This document shows positions 46,392 through 58,872 of a stretch of DNA of 64,000 bases, piece after piece. This DNA comes from Zanthoxylum bungeanum (taxonomy: Eukaryota; Streptophyta; Magnoliopsida; Sapindales; Rutaceae). The translations under genes and the position numbers were made by a program. Numbering within the stretch: the stretch's first letter is position 1; the number at the start of each line of letters is the position of its first letter. The notes below the pieces were generated by a model. That model saw only the letters and a program-made list of their open reading frames with translations, had not been told where the DNA came from and made no database searches. The DNA lies in the NCBI GenBank assembly GCA_019454045.1, contig SKCR01001824.1:1-64000 (forward strand), in the 5' to 3' direction.

Positions 46392-49300
46392 GCGAGATCG
46401 TGCCAAAGTTGTGAGTCGAAATATATTCATGGGATCATACTCTCACTATGGAATTCGATTTAATTTTTGAATTCTCGTTCTCCGTTGGGGATTACTGTAT
46501 TACGTAAAGTAGTGGGAGACACTACTGGGTTAAAAATCCATAACTAAAGCAGTGTGTAATTTTATGGAATTTGCTGCTTTTGTTTTACTTTATTCTATAT
46601 TGTTTATAGAATTATACTTCTAATCCACTGCATAGCAAATTACTTGAATATGTTTTCTGACTTTACTTATGGTTACGTATTTCTAGAATAGGTTCTAGAA
46701 TAACAGTAGACTTAGATATTGTTAGATTTGTTCAAAACATCAGGATATGTTGTTCCGATTTTCTTGAAAAATCAAGATGGTCAGTGACTTAGTTACTAAG
46801 TCACTATTAGTAATCTAAATAGATATCTGTTTTGGATATAGTTATCTAGTAAGAATATTTTCTTGTGCAGTAAGAATTGACACGAATCAGTTCATGTCTC
46901 GAGATTCTTGACTGGCATTAAGAAAAGTCCATTAGGTATTTTGTTTGTCTTATAATGATGTTTCTTGGCTTTAGTGACTTTTAAAAGTCACGTGTTTGAC
47001 ACAGTTTTCCAATCAATTATTTGCAATTGTTGTGAATAATTGAAGGTAAATTATCAAGCTTAAGAAAATAGATGTGTATAGTTGTGTATAAAGAATATTG
47101 ATTCTCACAATACGACAACTATAGGTATTGGATACTAGATCTTCCGTCTAGTTATTTAAAATAATATTTAATAACTGTTTTGATATTAGATATCAGAACT
47201 TGTGACTATTGGATAATTACTTGTTCTATATAAACAATTGTTACATATTTTAATATGACTAGTAGTGTCATTATGAAAAGATAAACATTAAGAAAATATT
47301 CGGTTAAGTAAATAACTTAGAGCAGTGCTTTATGAGATTTTATCATATAAGCATTAGATGCTTATTCTGTATGGTAAAGGATGGTCTGATACAAGATCAC
47401 ACCACATATCCTTATCCATTTAATGAATATTGTATTAAGGATGTGATTAAATCTCATTTAACCAATGATCGTCATTGGACCACAAATTTATTAAACTAAT
47501 ACACTGGATGTATGTAGTTTAATGAATTATAAATTACCATAGATAGTTTTCTTTACTTCGTAACTTAGTTAATGAATTGTCATGACTTAGTTATATGTTT
47601 CTAAAAGAATATATATTGAACATCTTGAATTGTTCAAGAACTTTCAATATGTTTCTAATGAAACGCGGATAGAATATTTTGAATGGTTCAAAGATATTCT
47701 ATTTGAAGTGTTGAAAATTATATTTTAAAATTCATAGTGAGTCTTTGAATTGTTCAAAGATGTTTGATATGATCGAACATATGAATTAATGGCAATTAGT
47801 TCTAAGGTTATTCAATGAATATGATTCTTACTCAATATTATTCTTCTACAATTCCATCGTGATGGAATTGATCAGTGGAAGAAATCGAATCTTATATGAT
47901 CTGATTCGTTTGATATTGAGTGTTACCAAACTAGTTTCAATACTCTTGGAGTTATGCTCCAGTAACACTAATTCATCTAATTAATTAAGGATCCATTAGT
48001 TTCTACAGTTACGTATATGATATGTATAGGTAGAAAATTCGAATCTTGAAAAGTTTGAGATTTGAAACTTTCTTTTATATAATTGTTATATAATTGAAAG
48101 TACTTGCGCCTCAGAGGTACAAGTAAAGTTTATCATTTATTCTATTTAATAGAATATTGTATTCTATTTAATAGAATATTTTATTCTATTTAATAGAATA
48201 TTTTATTCTATTTAATAGAATATTTTATTTTATTTAATAGAATATCTTTTCTACGATCCCGAGTAATAAAATTATTTTATTGTTTCGTGTGTAACATCAG
48301 ATGTTAACAATTGTAGAAAAGACTTGACTTATTGAAGTAAAATATGAGAGTGATAAACTGTAACGGAACTACATAATTAATTAGATGAAAAGACCCTTAG
48401 ACATCTTCCATATAAGTTCAATAGGATGTGAGAATAATTTACAAAGTATTTGATACTTATTGGTTCTGTTGTTTTCTTATCGAAGAAAATTATCCTATAA
48501 CTTATAGTGGGAGCGATATTTGATATCGTTTTCGGAAATTAGCATTGAACCATAAATCTAAAATTGTTCATAGCTTACTACGATCACGTTTTGAACTTGT
48601 TAGGCTTTCGTTATGAATAGTTCATAAAATATGCAAATTGTTTGCGCAGCAAAAGCAAAATGAGCTTGATAATGGTTTGACCTTTATAGTATGACAGCGA
48701 GAAAAGTTATACTCAGTGATCTATTGTAGATTCTGAGAAAACTTTTCTCAAGTCGCACTAATTGAACAATTAAAGATTTGTTGGTTAATGTTGATATTAA
48801 ACTATGTATTTTGGCTAAATAATGCAAAGTGGCGTTCCTGAATGTTCTCTTCGAATGAGAAATCCGTTGTGGTTTCTTTGTTTGAAGAGTTCATTCTAGA
48901 ATGACCATAGAGTTTGTATTCTGCTAAGATTACAGTTTGATATACTAGCTTATAGAGCCTATTGTAGACTCAGATAAGCTTTCCGAAAATCTGTGTTCTC
49001 TAATTTTGATACAGTCGGATTGTCTGATTTTATCAAAACATAGAGAATGCATATATGATAGTGGAATCAGTGGGAGCGTACAAATTTCTTTCTAGTGTTA
49101 TATATCCTAACGACATTATCATTATTAAAGTAATAATGTGATGTTTATAAAGTAAAACGTTTACTTAAGTCTTCTTTTCTCCATGTAAGCAGTGGGAATA
49201 GTCTCTGATATATTTGATATAAAGTTTCATATATGATATAAAACTAAGATACTTGTGAGATACTCCCATTAATCACGTATTAGATATGATCTAATAAAGG

Positions 49301-50109
49301 ACACAGTAAGACTATCTGTAAGACAGTTAGTATAACTGTTTGACAGTTAATATGTCTTTTATATATATAGTATTCATCTTTCGTAAAGGATGATACATTT
49401 GTCGAAAGAGAGATTGATTAGAATGTCTAGTCAATCTTATGCATCATAGGATGATGGCGTAATGAATAATATATTATGTACGATTAAAGATATCAATTTA
49501 ATCGTAATTGTTACGAGTTATTTTGATATGCTGCAGACCATATAATAGGTCTTGAAACATGTTCTTTATTATCTTTGATATATTAAGAATAAGTTTCTCA
49601 TTCATGCAGAATATAATCCGTAACCATTAGGGTCAGATTAGTATTCAGTCTATTTATGACATTAGATGGTCTATGTCATATAAATTCAGAAAAGATGCAG
49701 TGAGAGTGTCATCGTTGATTCTACTAAACTAGCGGAATCAGTTGCAACTTATGGAGTATTGACTTATGAAGTTGCATAGTGACTCTATAGATTAGAAGTT
49801 TTCATATTAGTGTAGTGCTTGCGGTTGTCTCATAGTATTTGAATTTGATCTCTAAATACATAGACAACTCTGTAGCTATAGCATAATACTGATATAGCGT
49901 CTAATTCATATTGATGTGGAATTTGGATTCTACAAAATATTAATGATGTTGGCTAGGGAAAACAAGTGGGTTTGTTGGACAGACTCAATTTGTTAAAGTG
50001 GGCTTACTTGTTATTGCCTACCTCTTGAGTGCTAGGTGAGCTCTTGAGGGCCATGAGTATGTGATACACATTGACATGTGTATATGATACTGTGGATTGG
50101 CACTAGAGT
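46392..50109 (+). other. Non-coding internal region of the LARD-like element
   Basis: About 3.7 kb with no open frame above 60 codons and no domain. It opens with a GTGCCAAAG motif (46400) matching the leader before the insertion. Short recurring words such as TTGAATTGTTCAAAGA (near 47627, 47677 and 47746) and a palindrome array (48138-48245) occur. This is typical of elements that supply only packaging and priming signals. Confidence 0.6.
48138..48245. repeat. Tandem array of a 17-bp palindrome, five units
   Basis: Five copies of ATTCTATTTAATAGAAT, an inverted repeat (ATTCTATT/AATAGAAT), separated by ATTTT-like spacers, with a period near 22 bp. The first spacer has ATTGT instead of ATTTT, and the last unit has ATTTTATTT. 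It lies inside the non-coding internal region. Confidence 0.8.
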
Positions 50110-50121
50110 ATGTGGGAGAAA
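50110..50121 (+). other. Polypurine tract of the LARD-like element
   Basis: ATGTGGGAGAAA immediately before the LTR starting at 50123. Confidence 0.75.
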
Positions 50122-50122
50122 T

Positions 50123-52653
50123 TGTTAGGGTTGGTGCTCGGAGTGCTAATCCGGACCGTATTTATGTCCAATTCATGAATACGAGCAATTCCATTTTCTA
50201 TAATATTACTTATTTAATAGTAGTACCTCTTTTCTTTTATTCACATATTCGATCTAATTGCAATTAGATATCTAATGATGATTAGATTGAAACTAAAATT
50301 GGTTTAGTGATATGTGTATATTCGACAAAGACCCTAGGATTTATAATATAGTGCGCAGTTACAACGTAGTTTGTAATTGGCATTGGGAAGCGCACTATAA
50401 GATGTGTATCCTTAATTCAAGTTCTAGGTCAAGATTTACTAACATGGGTAAAATCCGCTGAGACCAGTACATGTCGTATATCATGACTTTGTCCAATGGT
50501 TTATCCCAATGAACCATGAGTCTCGGGAGACTCGTATAGACATGTAGGTGTTTATTTGATAAACACTGAATGACTCACTGAAGATTTCCTAATATATTGT
50601 ACACCAATGTCAATAGGAATCTTCTCGAGTTGAGCGAGCATAGTGGTCCTTCGACTTGAGATACCACAATGGATATATGATTTATCCTACACACTTTGAT
50701 GGCAGTCATGTCACAGATCTATTCATGATCAGACATCCGCATGTTCGTTGGGTGTGGACTGATGCTCATGATATCCAGTGCGTATCAAGATAAGATCCGT
50801 CAGTCCTGTGTACAAGGCATATGTATCCTCACGTGTTTATGATCTAGTAAATCTATGGCCGTGGTATAACTTCGGAAGCTTGTTTCGAGTGTTATTTAGA
50901 GATTGTAAATTGAAAGTCGACTATATTATACCGTAAGGATTTGACGTTCTTATCTATATCCTAGGTATAATATGGATATCATGTGACGGATGGATTATAC
51001 GTATGCAATGACCTCGACTTGCATAGTTTAGCGAGATTATCCATGGTCGTCATAATTCATGAGTGGGTGAATTATGGACTCGAAATTGGATTTTGTGACG
51101 AATAAACCTAAACTTAGAGAGTCTCACAATATAAACTGTACTCGTTGAGCACTTGGGCAACACGTTATGAATAATACAGATTATTCATAATATTTCATCG
51201 GATTAAATGAGTTAATTCGAGTCCTTTAAACGGTTAAACGATAACACATACATTAAGGGATTTTGGTCATTTAATAATTATTGTGTATTTGTATTTGATA
51301 CATAATTTGATTAGATACACATTAATTAATTGTCAAATGAGATTTTGACACAATCCATTAATATATGCATTTGTTATTTAATGTAAATAAAAAATACATA
51401 TATATTAATAATAACTTTAATTAATTATTTAGGTATTAAAATGTTAAATATCTAGATAATTAAATTATTTCAATATTACATAATTGTTATGCAATATGTT
51501 AGATTATTATTGGTTACAAGTGGCATGATTTTATTAAGCTTGAAGTGTACAAATTTGATTTGTCAAAATAAAGCTTATTATTATTATTAATTAGATTAAA
51601 TGGGTCAAATGACCAAAATGCCCTCCCTTTTTCCCCCTTAGTCGGTTATTACCATTTTAAAAGAAGAAAAATTTATTTTCCCTCTCACAATTCTCCTCCA
51701 TGGCCGAACCATCTCCAAAGAAAAACCCAAAAATTTGTTTGATGAAACAATGAAGAAAGTGAAGGAAAATCAAGAAAAGCTTAAGGAAACAAGGAGAATT
51801 AAAGGTAATTCTTTATATCCCTAAGCTTGGAAAGCATGTTTCTTGTTCTTGATTTACTAGAATGGTTCTAGGGTTTACTTACTTCTTAGAATTTGGGGCT
51901 TTTGGATTTCGTGGATGAATTGGAAGGATTTGAGCATGTGTGAAGTTGATTTGGATGTTATTATTGTAATTATTGTCCAATTTGATCATTTGATGATATG
52001 TTGCTATTCTAGAGTATTATAACCACTCTTGTAATGCCTAGAATTGTTCTTGGGTGATTCATTTGTGGTGAGTTTGGTTGTTGTTAAGATTAATATGATT
52101 AATGTTGAAAAAGTTGGATTAAAGCATGAAAAATTGATTATTTTGTTGCAAAACCATATCTGGAAAATATGGGTTGATTGTGCTGAAAATTATGTCTTTT
52201 GAATATAATGGATGTGTTTTGGGTGTTGGAACAATTTTCTGAAATTATTTCGGAGTTGAAATAAGCGAAAACGGTGAAAAACTGCGTTACCGGGTGACTT
52301 TTGAGCCAACCGGGTGAAGGCTGCCCAAACAGTTAATTTTTCACTGTTCGGGCCAGCCCATGAACTGCCCTAATACTATTGGGGCTGACCTGGGCAGCCC
52401 TCATGTGTATTGGGTGGTCGGTTCGGTCAAAAATATTTTTATGCCATTTTGCGGAAAAATATTTTCGTAAAAGTTTCGCGACGTTTCTTAGTTATTTATG
52501 TCGTTATTTGATATCGAATAAATATGTTTATGTGAAATGTGAATGAATTATTCATATTGGATATTGAATAATTCATTCGGTAATTTAAAAAATTTTAAAT
52601 TACGATTTCACCCTAACAGCGCTTTCGCTGTGCCCTTTGCCCAAAATCCCAAC
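50123..52653 (+). repeat. 3' LTR of the LARD-like element
   Basis: 2531 bp, TGTTAGGGTTGG...AAAATCCCAACA. It carries the ~275 bp that the 5' LTR lacks, which include a CTCACAATTCTCCTCC leader-like segment and ATGGCCGAACC (near 51690-51710). It has a polypurine tract on its left and a primer-site-like sequence on its right. Confidence 0.85.
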
Positions 52654-52712
52654 AAAAATGATATCAGAGCAGGTCTGATGCTTCATCCATTACATTACTC
52701 ATGTTTGATATA
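52654..52712 (+). other. Primer-site stub after the LTR
   Basis: TGATATCAGAGC (52658-52669) plus about 43 bp that match the start of the internal region at 36345. The match then stops at GATATATG, where the inverted LTR begins. So this LTR also served, or was copied, as a 5' LTR. Confidence 0.7.
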
Positions 52713-54900
52713 TGTTTGGGTTTTGGCGCGAGCGCAGCGGAAGCTCGCGGTTCGGGTGAAATCGTAATTTTAAAATTTTTTAAATTACCGAATAAATTAT
52801 TCAATATCCAATATGAATAATTCATTCATATTTCACCTAAACATATTTATTTGATATCAAATAACGACATAAATAGTTAAGAAACATCGCGAAACGTTTA
52901 CGAAAATGTTTTTCCATAAAATGGCATAAAATACGTTTTTTGACCGAACCGACCACCCAATGAACATGAGAGCTGCCCAGGTCAGCCCCAACAGTACAAG
53001 GGTAGTTCATGGGCTGCCCGAACAGTGACCAATTCGTTGTTTGGGTAGCCGTCACCCGGTTGGCTCAAAAGTCACCCGGTAACGCCGTTTTTCACCGTTT
53101 TCGCATATTTCAACTCCGAAACATTTTCCGGAAATTGTTCCAACACCCAAAACACATCCAATATATTTATATGACATTATTTTCATCACAATAAACCCAG
53201 TTTTTTCAGATATGATTTTGTAACAGAAATAATCAATTTTTCATGCTTTAATCTAACTTTTTCAATATTAATCATATTAATACTAACACCAATCCAAGCC
53301 ACCACCAATGACGCACCCAAGAACAATTCTAGGCATTACAAGAGTGGTCATAACACTCTAGAATAGCAACATATCATCAAATGATCAAATTGAACAAATA
53401 TTACAATAATATCTTTCAATTCAACTTCACACATGCAATAAATCCTCCATTCCATCTTCCAAATCCAAAACACCCAAATTCTTAAGAAAAGAAGAAACCA
53501 TAGAATCTATCTAGATGATCAAGAACAAGAAACATGCTTTCCAAGCTTAGGGATATTGAGGATTACCTTTAATTCTCTTAATTTCCTAAAGCTTTTTCTT
53601 GATTTTGTTCATTTTCCTTCTTGAGTCATCAAACAATTTGAGAGTGTTTTTGGGAAAGAAGGTTTCGGCCATAGAGCTTATCAACAAGAAAAGAAAAAAA
53701 AATTTCTTTTAAAAGATTTAGTGATCGACTTTGAGGGGGGGCAATTTTGTCAATTTAATTCAATTAAACAAAATCAAACTTTATGTTAGCAAATCAAATT
53801 TGCACACATAAAGTTTAATTAAAACATGCCACATGTATCAATAATAATTAGCCATTTAACATAATAATTATGAAATATAGATATCATTTAATTATTTAAA
53901 TATTTAACATTTAAATATCTAAATAATTAATTAATATAAATATTATTATATATGTATTTGTATTTACATTAAATAACAAATACATATATTAATGACATGT
54001 GTCAACGTCTCATTTGACAATTAATAAATATGTATCAAATCAAATTTTGTATCAAATACAAATACACATTAATTATTAATTGACCAAAATTTATGAAAGC
54101 ATGTGTTTTCGTTTAACCGATTAAACGATTCAAATTAACTCATTTAATCCGATGAAGTATTATGAATAATCTGTATTATTCAAAACGTGTTGCCCAAGTG
54201 CTCAACAAGTACAATTTATATTGTGGGACTCTCTAAGTTTAGGTTTATCCGTCATGAAATCCAATTTCGTGTCCATAATTCACCCATTCATGAATTATAT
54301 CTTGATACGCACTGGATATCATTAGCATCAGTCCACACCCAACGAACAGGCGAATGTCTGATCTAAATAGATCGGTGACGTGACTACCATCAAAGTGTGG
54401 AGGATAACTCATATATCCACTGTGGTATCTCAAGTCGAAGGATCACTATGCTCGCTCAACTCGAGAAGATTCCTATTGACGTTGGTGTACCATCTATTAG
54501 GAAATCTTCAGTGAGTCGTTCACTGTTTATCAAATAAATACCTACATGTCTATACGAGTCTCCTGAGACTCATGATTCATTGGGATAAACCATCGGACCA
54601 AGTCACGATATACTACATGTACTAGTCTCAACAAATTTTACTAACCGACCCATGTTAGTAAATCTTGACCAAGAACTTTATTTAAGGATATATAACTTAT
54701 AGTGATGCTTCCCAATGTCAATTACAAACTCGGCTGTAACTGTGCACTACATTGTAAATCCTAGGGTCTTTGTCTAATATACATGTATCACTAAATCAGA
54801 TTTAGTTTCAATCTAATCATAATTAGATATCTTATCGTAATTAGATCGAGTATATATATAAAAGACAAGAGGTGCTACTATTAAATAAGTAATATTATGG
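52713..54900 (-). repeat. LTR of the same family, inverted, copy C (truncated)
   Basis: Reverse-strand match to the LTR at 50123, from the LTR's 3' end (TGTTTGGGTTTTGGC at 52713) to within ~75 bp of its start, where it is cut after ATATTATGGAAAA. Relative to the next copy it lacks about 270 bp near 54298. The end region has GCGAGCGCAGCGGAAGCTCGC, a hairpin-like variant of the LTR tip. Open frame 54245-54433 is LTR sequence. Confidence 0.8.
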
Positions 54901-57156
54901 AAAAAAGTTGTTTGGGAAAGAGGTGACCAATTCACTGTTTCTACCATTAAAAGACAAGAGGTGACCAATTCATTGATTGGGCAGCCGTCACTCGGTTGGC
55001 TCAAAAGTCACCCGGTAACGTCATTTTTCGCCGTTTTCGCATATTTCAACTCCGAAACAGTTTCCGACAATTATTCCAACACCCAAAACACATCCAATAC
55101 ATTTATATGACATTATTTTCATCACAATAAACCCAATTTTCCAGATCTGATTTTGTAACATAAATAATCAATTTTTCATGTTTTAATCCAACTTTTTCAA
55201 TATTAATCATATTACTACTAATACCAATCCAAGCCACCACCAATGAAGCACCCAAGAACAATTCTAGGCATTATAAGAGTGGTCATAACACTTTAGAATG
55301 GCAACATATCATCAAATGATCAAATTAAACAAATATTATAATAATATCTTTCAATTCAACTTCACACATGCAATAAGCCCTCTATTCCATCTTCCAAATC
55401 CAAAACACCCAAATTCTTAAGAAAAGAAGAAACCCTAGAATCTATCTGGATGATCAAGAACAAGAAACATGCTTTCCAAGCTTAGGGATATTGAGGATTA
55501 CCTTTAATTCTCTTAATTTAAGCTTTTTCTTGATTTTGTTCATTTTCCTTCTTGAGTCATCAAACAATTTGAGAGTGTTTTTTAGAAAGAAGGTTTCGGC
55601 CATAGAGCTTATCAACAAGAAAAAAATTTCTTTTAAAAGATGTAGTGATCAACTTTGAGGGGGGTAATTTTGTCAATTTAATTCAATTAAACAAAATCAA
55701 ACTTTATGTTAGCAAATCAAATTTGCACACATAAAGTTTAATTAAAACATGCCACATGTATCAATAATAATTAGCCATATAACATAATAATTATGAAATA
55801 TAGATATCATTTAATTATTTAAATATTTAACATTTAAATATCTAAATAAATAATTAATATATTATTATATATGTATTTGTATTTACATTAAATAACAAAT
55901 ACATATAGTAATGACATGTGTCAAAGTCTCATTTGACAATTAATTAATATGTATCAAATCAAATTTTGTATCAAATACAAATACACATTAATTATTAATT
56001 GACCAAAATTCTCGAAAGCTTGTGTTTTTGTTTAACCGATTAAACGATTCGAATTAACTCATTTAATCCAATGAAGTATTATGAATAATCTGTATTATTC
56101 ATAAAGCGTTGCCCAAGTGCTCAATGAGTACACTTCATATTGTGGAACTCTCTAAGTTTAGGTTTATCCGTCACGAAATCCAATTTTGTGTCCATAATTC
56201 ACCCACTCATGAATTATGATGACCATGGATAATCTCGCTAAACTATACAAGTCGAGGTCATTGCATACGTATAATCCATCCGTCACAGGCTATCCATATT
56301 ATACATGGGATATAGATAAGAATGTCAATTCCTTATGGTATAATATAGTCGACTTTCAAATTTACGATCTCTAAATAACAATCGGAACTTACTTCTGAAG
56401 TTATACCACAGCCATGGATTTACTAGATCACAAACACGTGTAGGATACATATGCCCTGTACACAAGACTGACAGATTCTATCTCGATATGCACTGGATAT
56501 CATGAGCATCAGTCCACACCCAACAAACAGGCGGAGGTCTGATCTAAATAGATTGGTGACGTGACTGCCATCAAAGTGTGGAAGATAACTCATATATCCA
56601 CTGTGGTATCTCAAGTCGAATGATCACTATGCTCGCTCAACTCGAGAAGATTCCTATTGACGTTAGTGTACCATCTATTAGGAAATCATCAGTGAGTCAT
56701 TCAGTGTTTATCAAATAAACACCTACATGTCTATACGAGTCTCCCGAGACTCATGGTTCATTGGGATCAACCATCAGACCAAGTCACGATATACGACATG
56801 TACCGGTCTCGGCGGAATTTACTAACCGACCCATGTTAGTAAATCTTGACCATGAACTTTATTTAAGGATATATAACTTATAGTGACGCTTCCCAATATC
56901 AATTACAAACTACATTGTAACTGCGTACTATATTGTAAATCTTAGGGTCTTTGTCTAATATACACGTATCACTAAATCAAATTTAGTTTCAATCTAATCA
57001 TAATTAGATATCTAATCGTAATTAGATTGAATATGTATAAAAAAGACAAGAGGTGCTACCATTAAATAAGTAATATTATGGAAAAATACATTGTTCGTAT
57101 TCATGAATTGGACATAAATACGATCCAGATTGGCACTCTGAGCACCAACCCTAACA
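54901..57156 (-). repeat. LTR of the same family, inverted, copy D (truncated at its 3' end)
   Basis: Reverse-strand match running from a scrambled junction (54901-54975) to the LTR start ACCAACCCTAACA (ending 57156). The last ~320 bp of the LTR are missing. Open frame 56423-56614 is LTR sequence. Confidence 0.8.
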
Positions 57157-58872
57157 AAACATTACCTAGTAAGCTTGATGTAAGATCCAATCTACCTCTC
57201 ATTTGTTGAAATAGTTGGATAACCTCCAAGGTGTGGAAGCTTGACTCCAAGATCCAATCTTGTTTCCAATGCTACCAAGTTTTACTTCAGGATCCAATCT
57301 TGATTTCTCCTAGATGAAATGTTGTAGAGACCTCACAAGTTTCTCTAAACACTTCTCTAACTTAGGCTAATCTCTCAAGAATTACTTGTGTATAGCTTAC
57401 TCAAAGTTTTTGCTTATGCTTATACTTGTAATTAAAACCTTCCTAAAGCTTGCTATTTATAGCAAAACTTAGGTAATTTTTAATTAATAAAAGTTGTAAT
57501 CAACTTTTAAGTGGGCTTAATCCAATTTGTCCAAATATGTATAATTAGGTGTGACTAATCTCTATTGTCTCCCACTTTGATTTAATCTAATTAAATCAAG
57601 CAAAGGATTACGAAATGGATTAGTTAAATATTTTCCAATTTGATTTAATCCAATTAAATTAAGCCAAAACCACCTATTATTACATACTTATGATTACCAT
57701 AATATCCTCAAATGGTAGAGATAATTATGATTTTACAATTAAGCCCTTGTGTAATTATTGAATTAATCCAATTAATCCAATTCGGTCAAAGTAAATAATC
57801 AATGTTATCCAATAACACTTGATTATCTTAGTTGATAATTATAATATCGAATATTATATTTTATCAAAATTAATCGATTACCCAAGTGTTCAACGAGTAC
57901 ACTTCATATTGGGACTCTCTAAGTTCAGACACGTTCGTCATATAAGCCTAGCTAATATGTACGCAATTCCGCCACCTCCGAAATTGCGAAGAACATGAAC
58001 GACCTTTCTGAACTATACAAGTCGAGGTCATCACATATGTTTAATAATCCCTCTGTCATAGGCTATCCGAGTTGTGATTAGGAAACATAGAATACACTGT
58101 CAAGTTTTTGAGGCACACATCTCATGTCGACATGTCCACGATTCTTCATAACTGATGCTATCCACCATAGGTGATCGAATTTGGACAAAGATTTAAGAAT
58201 CGTGACTTCACTAACATGGATACCTAAATCCCTTATGACACATACGGGTCGACAAATCCTATTTTGCTTCGCATTTGATTACTGAGTGCATCGATCCACA
58301 CCCAACGAACATCTAGAGACCAGACCATGAAAGGTTTCTGAGATACATGGCATCAAATTGTGGAGGATCTCACACAAAATCAATGTTATCTTATAGTCAA
58401 ATGATTACATATGCTAATCGACTCGAGGAGATTCCTATCGACTATGGTGTGTACTTCCAACTATTAGGAATCGCCTGTGAGTCATTCAGTATTCGCTTCA
58501 ATGAATACCCACATGTCTATACGAGTTTCCAAAACTCATGGTACATCGAGTTAAACCATTGGAACTCCAATTCCAATATACGACATGTGCTAGTCTTCTA
58601 GGTTATAGGAATTCGACCATATTCCAAAACAAACGACTAGGAATATATACTTTAAGAAGGGTTTACAATAGTAATACTTATCCCAATTTCGGACCACCTA
58701 GTGTCCAGTATTACTACAAGACTATTCTAAGGTCGATGTCATTCTTAGTGTATCTATACATCAATTAATACGGATAATGACAATACCATTAATAAGGTAT
58801 GAAATGAAAATGTAGTTATTTTGTTAATAAAATGTACAATTCAGATTGGCACTCCAAGCACCAATTCCAACA
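57157..58872 (-). repeat. Diverged LTR relative, inverted, copy E
   Basis: The right end CCAATTCCAACA (58861-58872) is the complement of a TGTTGGAATTGGTGCTTGG LTR start. Inside, landmarks of the family remain: CACACCCAACGAACA (near 58297), AAGTCGAGGTCAT (near 58020), ACATGTCTATACGAGT (near 58512). The left part (57160-57500) does not match the other LTRs and may be its own leader or internal sequence. Open frames 58347-58768 are not supported. Confidence 0.6.

Larger units (their letters stand above)
34074..52653 (+). mobile_element. Non-coding large retrotransposon derivative (LARD-like) interrupted by a copia element
   Basis: 5' LTR 34074-36328, iMet primer site at 36333, internal sequence 36329-36939 continued at 46392-50122 (about 4.3 kb), polypurine tract near 50110-50121, 3' LTR 50123-52653. 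The internal part has no open frame above chance and no retrotransposon domain, which is what defines large retrotransposon derivatives that move with help from other elements. The nested element (36940-46386) and its CGTAG duplication account for the break. The LTRs have TGTTAGGG...CCCAACA ends. The right LTR is itself followed by a primer site, so a target duplication could not be checked. Confidence 0.75.

Noticed and set aside
54245..56614. A short frame beginning MRYHSGYMSY-like that recurs in LTR copies at 9364-9546, 54245-54433 and 56423-56614
   Set aside because: It recurs because the LTRs are similar. In the most diverged copy (57157-58872) the frame is not kept although the underlying DNA word is, so there is no sign of protein-level selection.
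52713..57156. Treating the two inverted LTRs as the ends of one intact element
   Set aside because: Both lack the ends that should face an internal region, no internal sequence or primer site lies between them, and the outer flanks show no matching 5-bp duplication.
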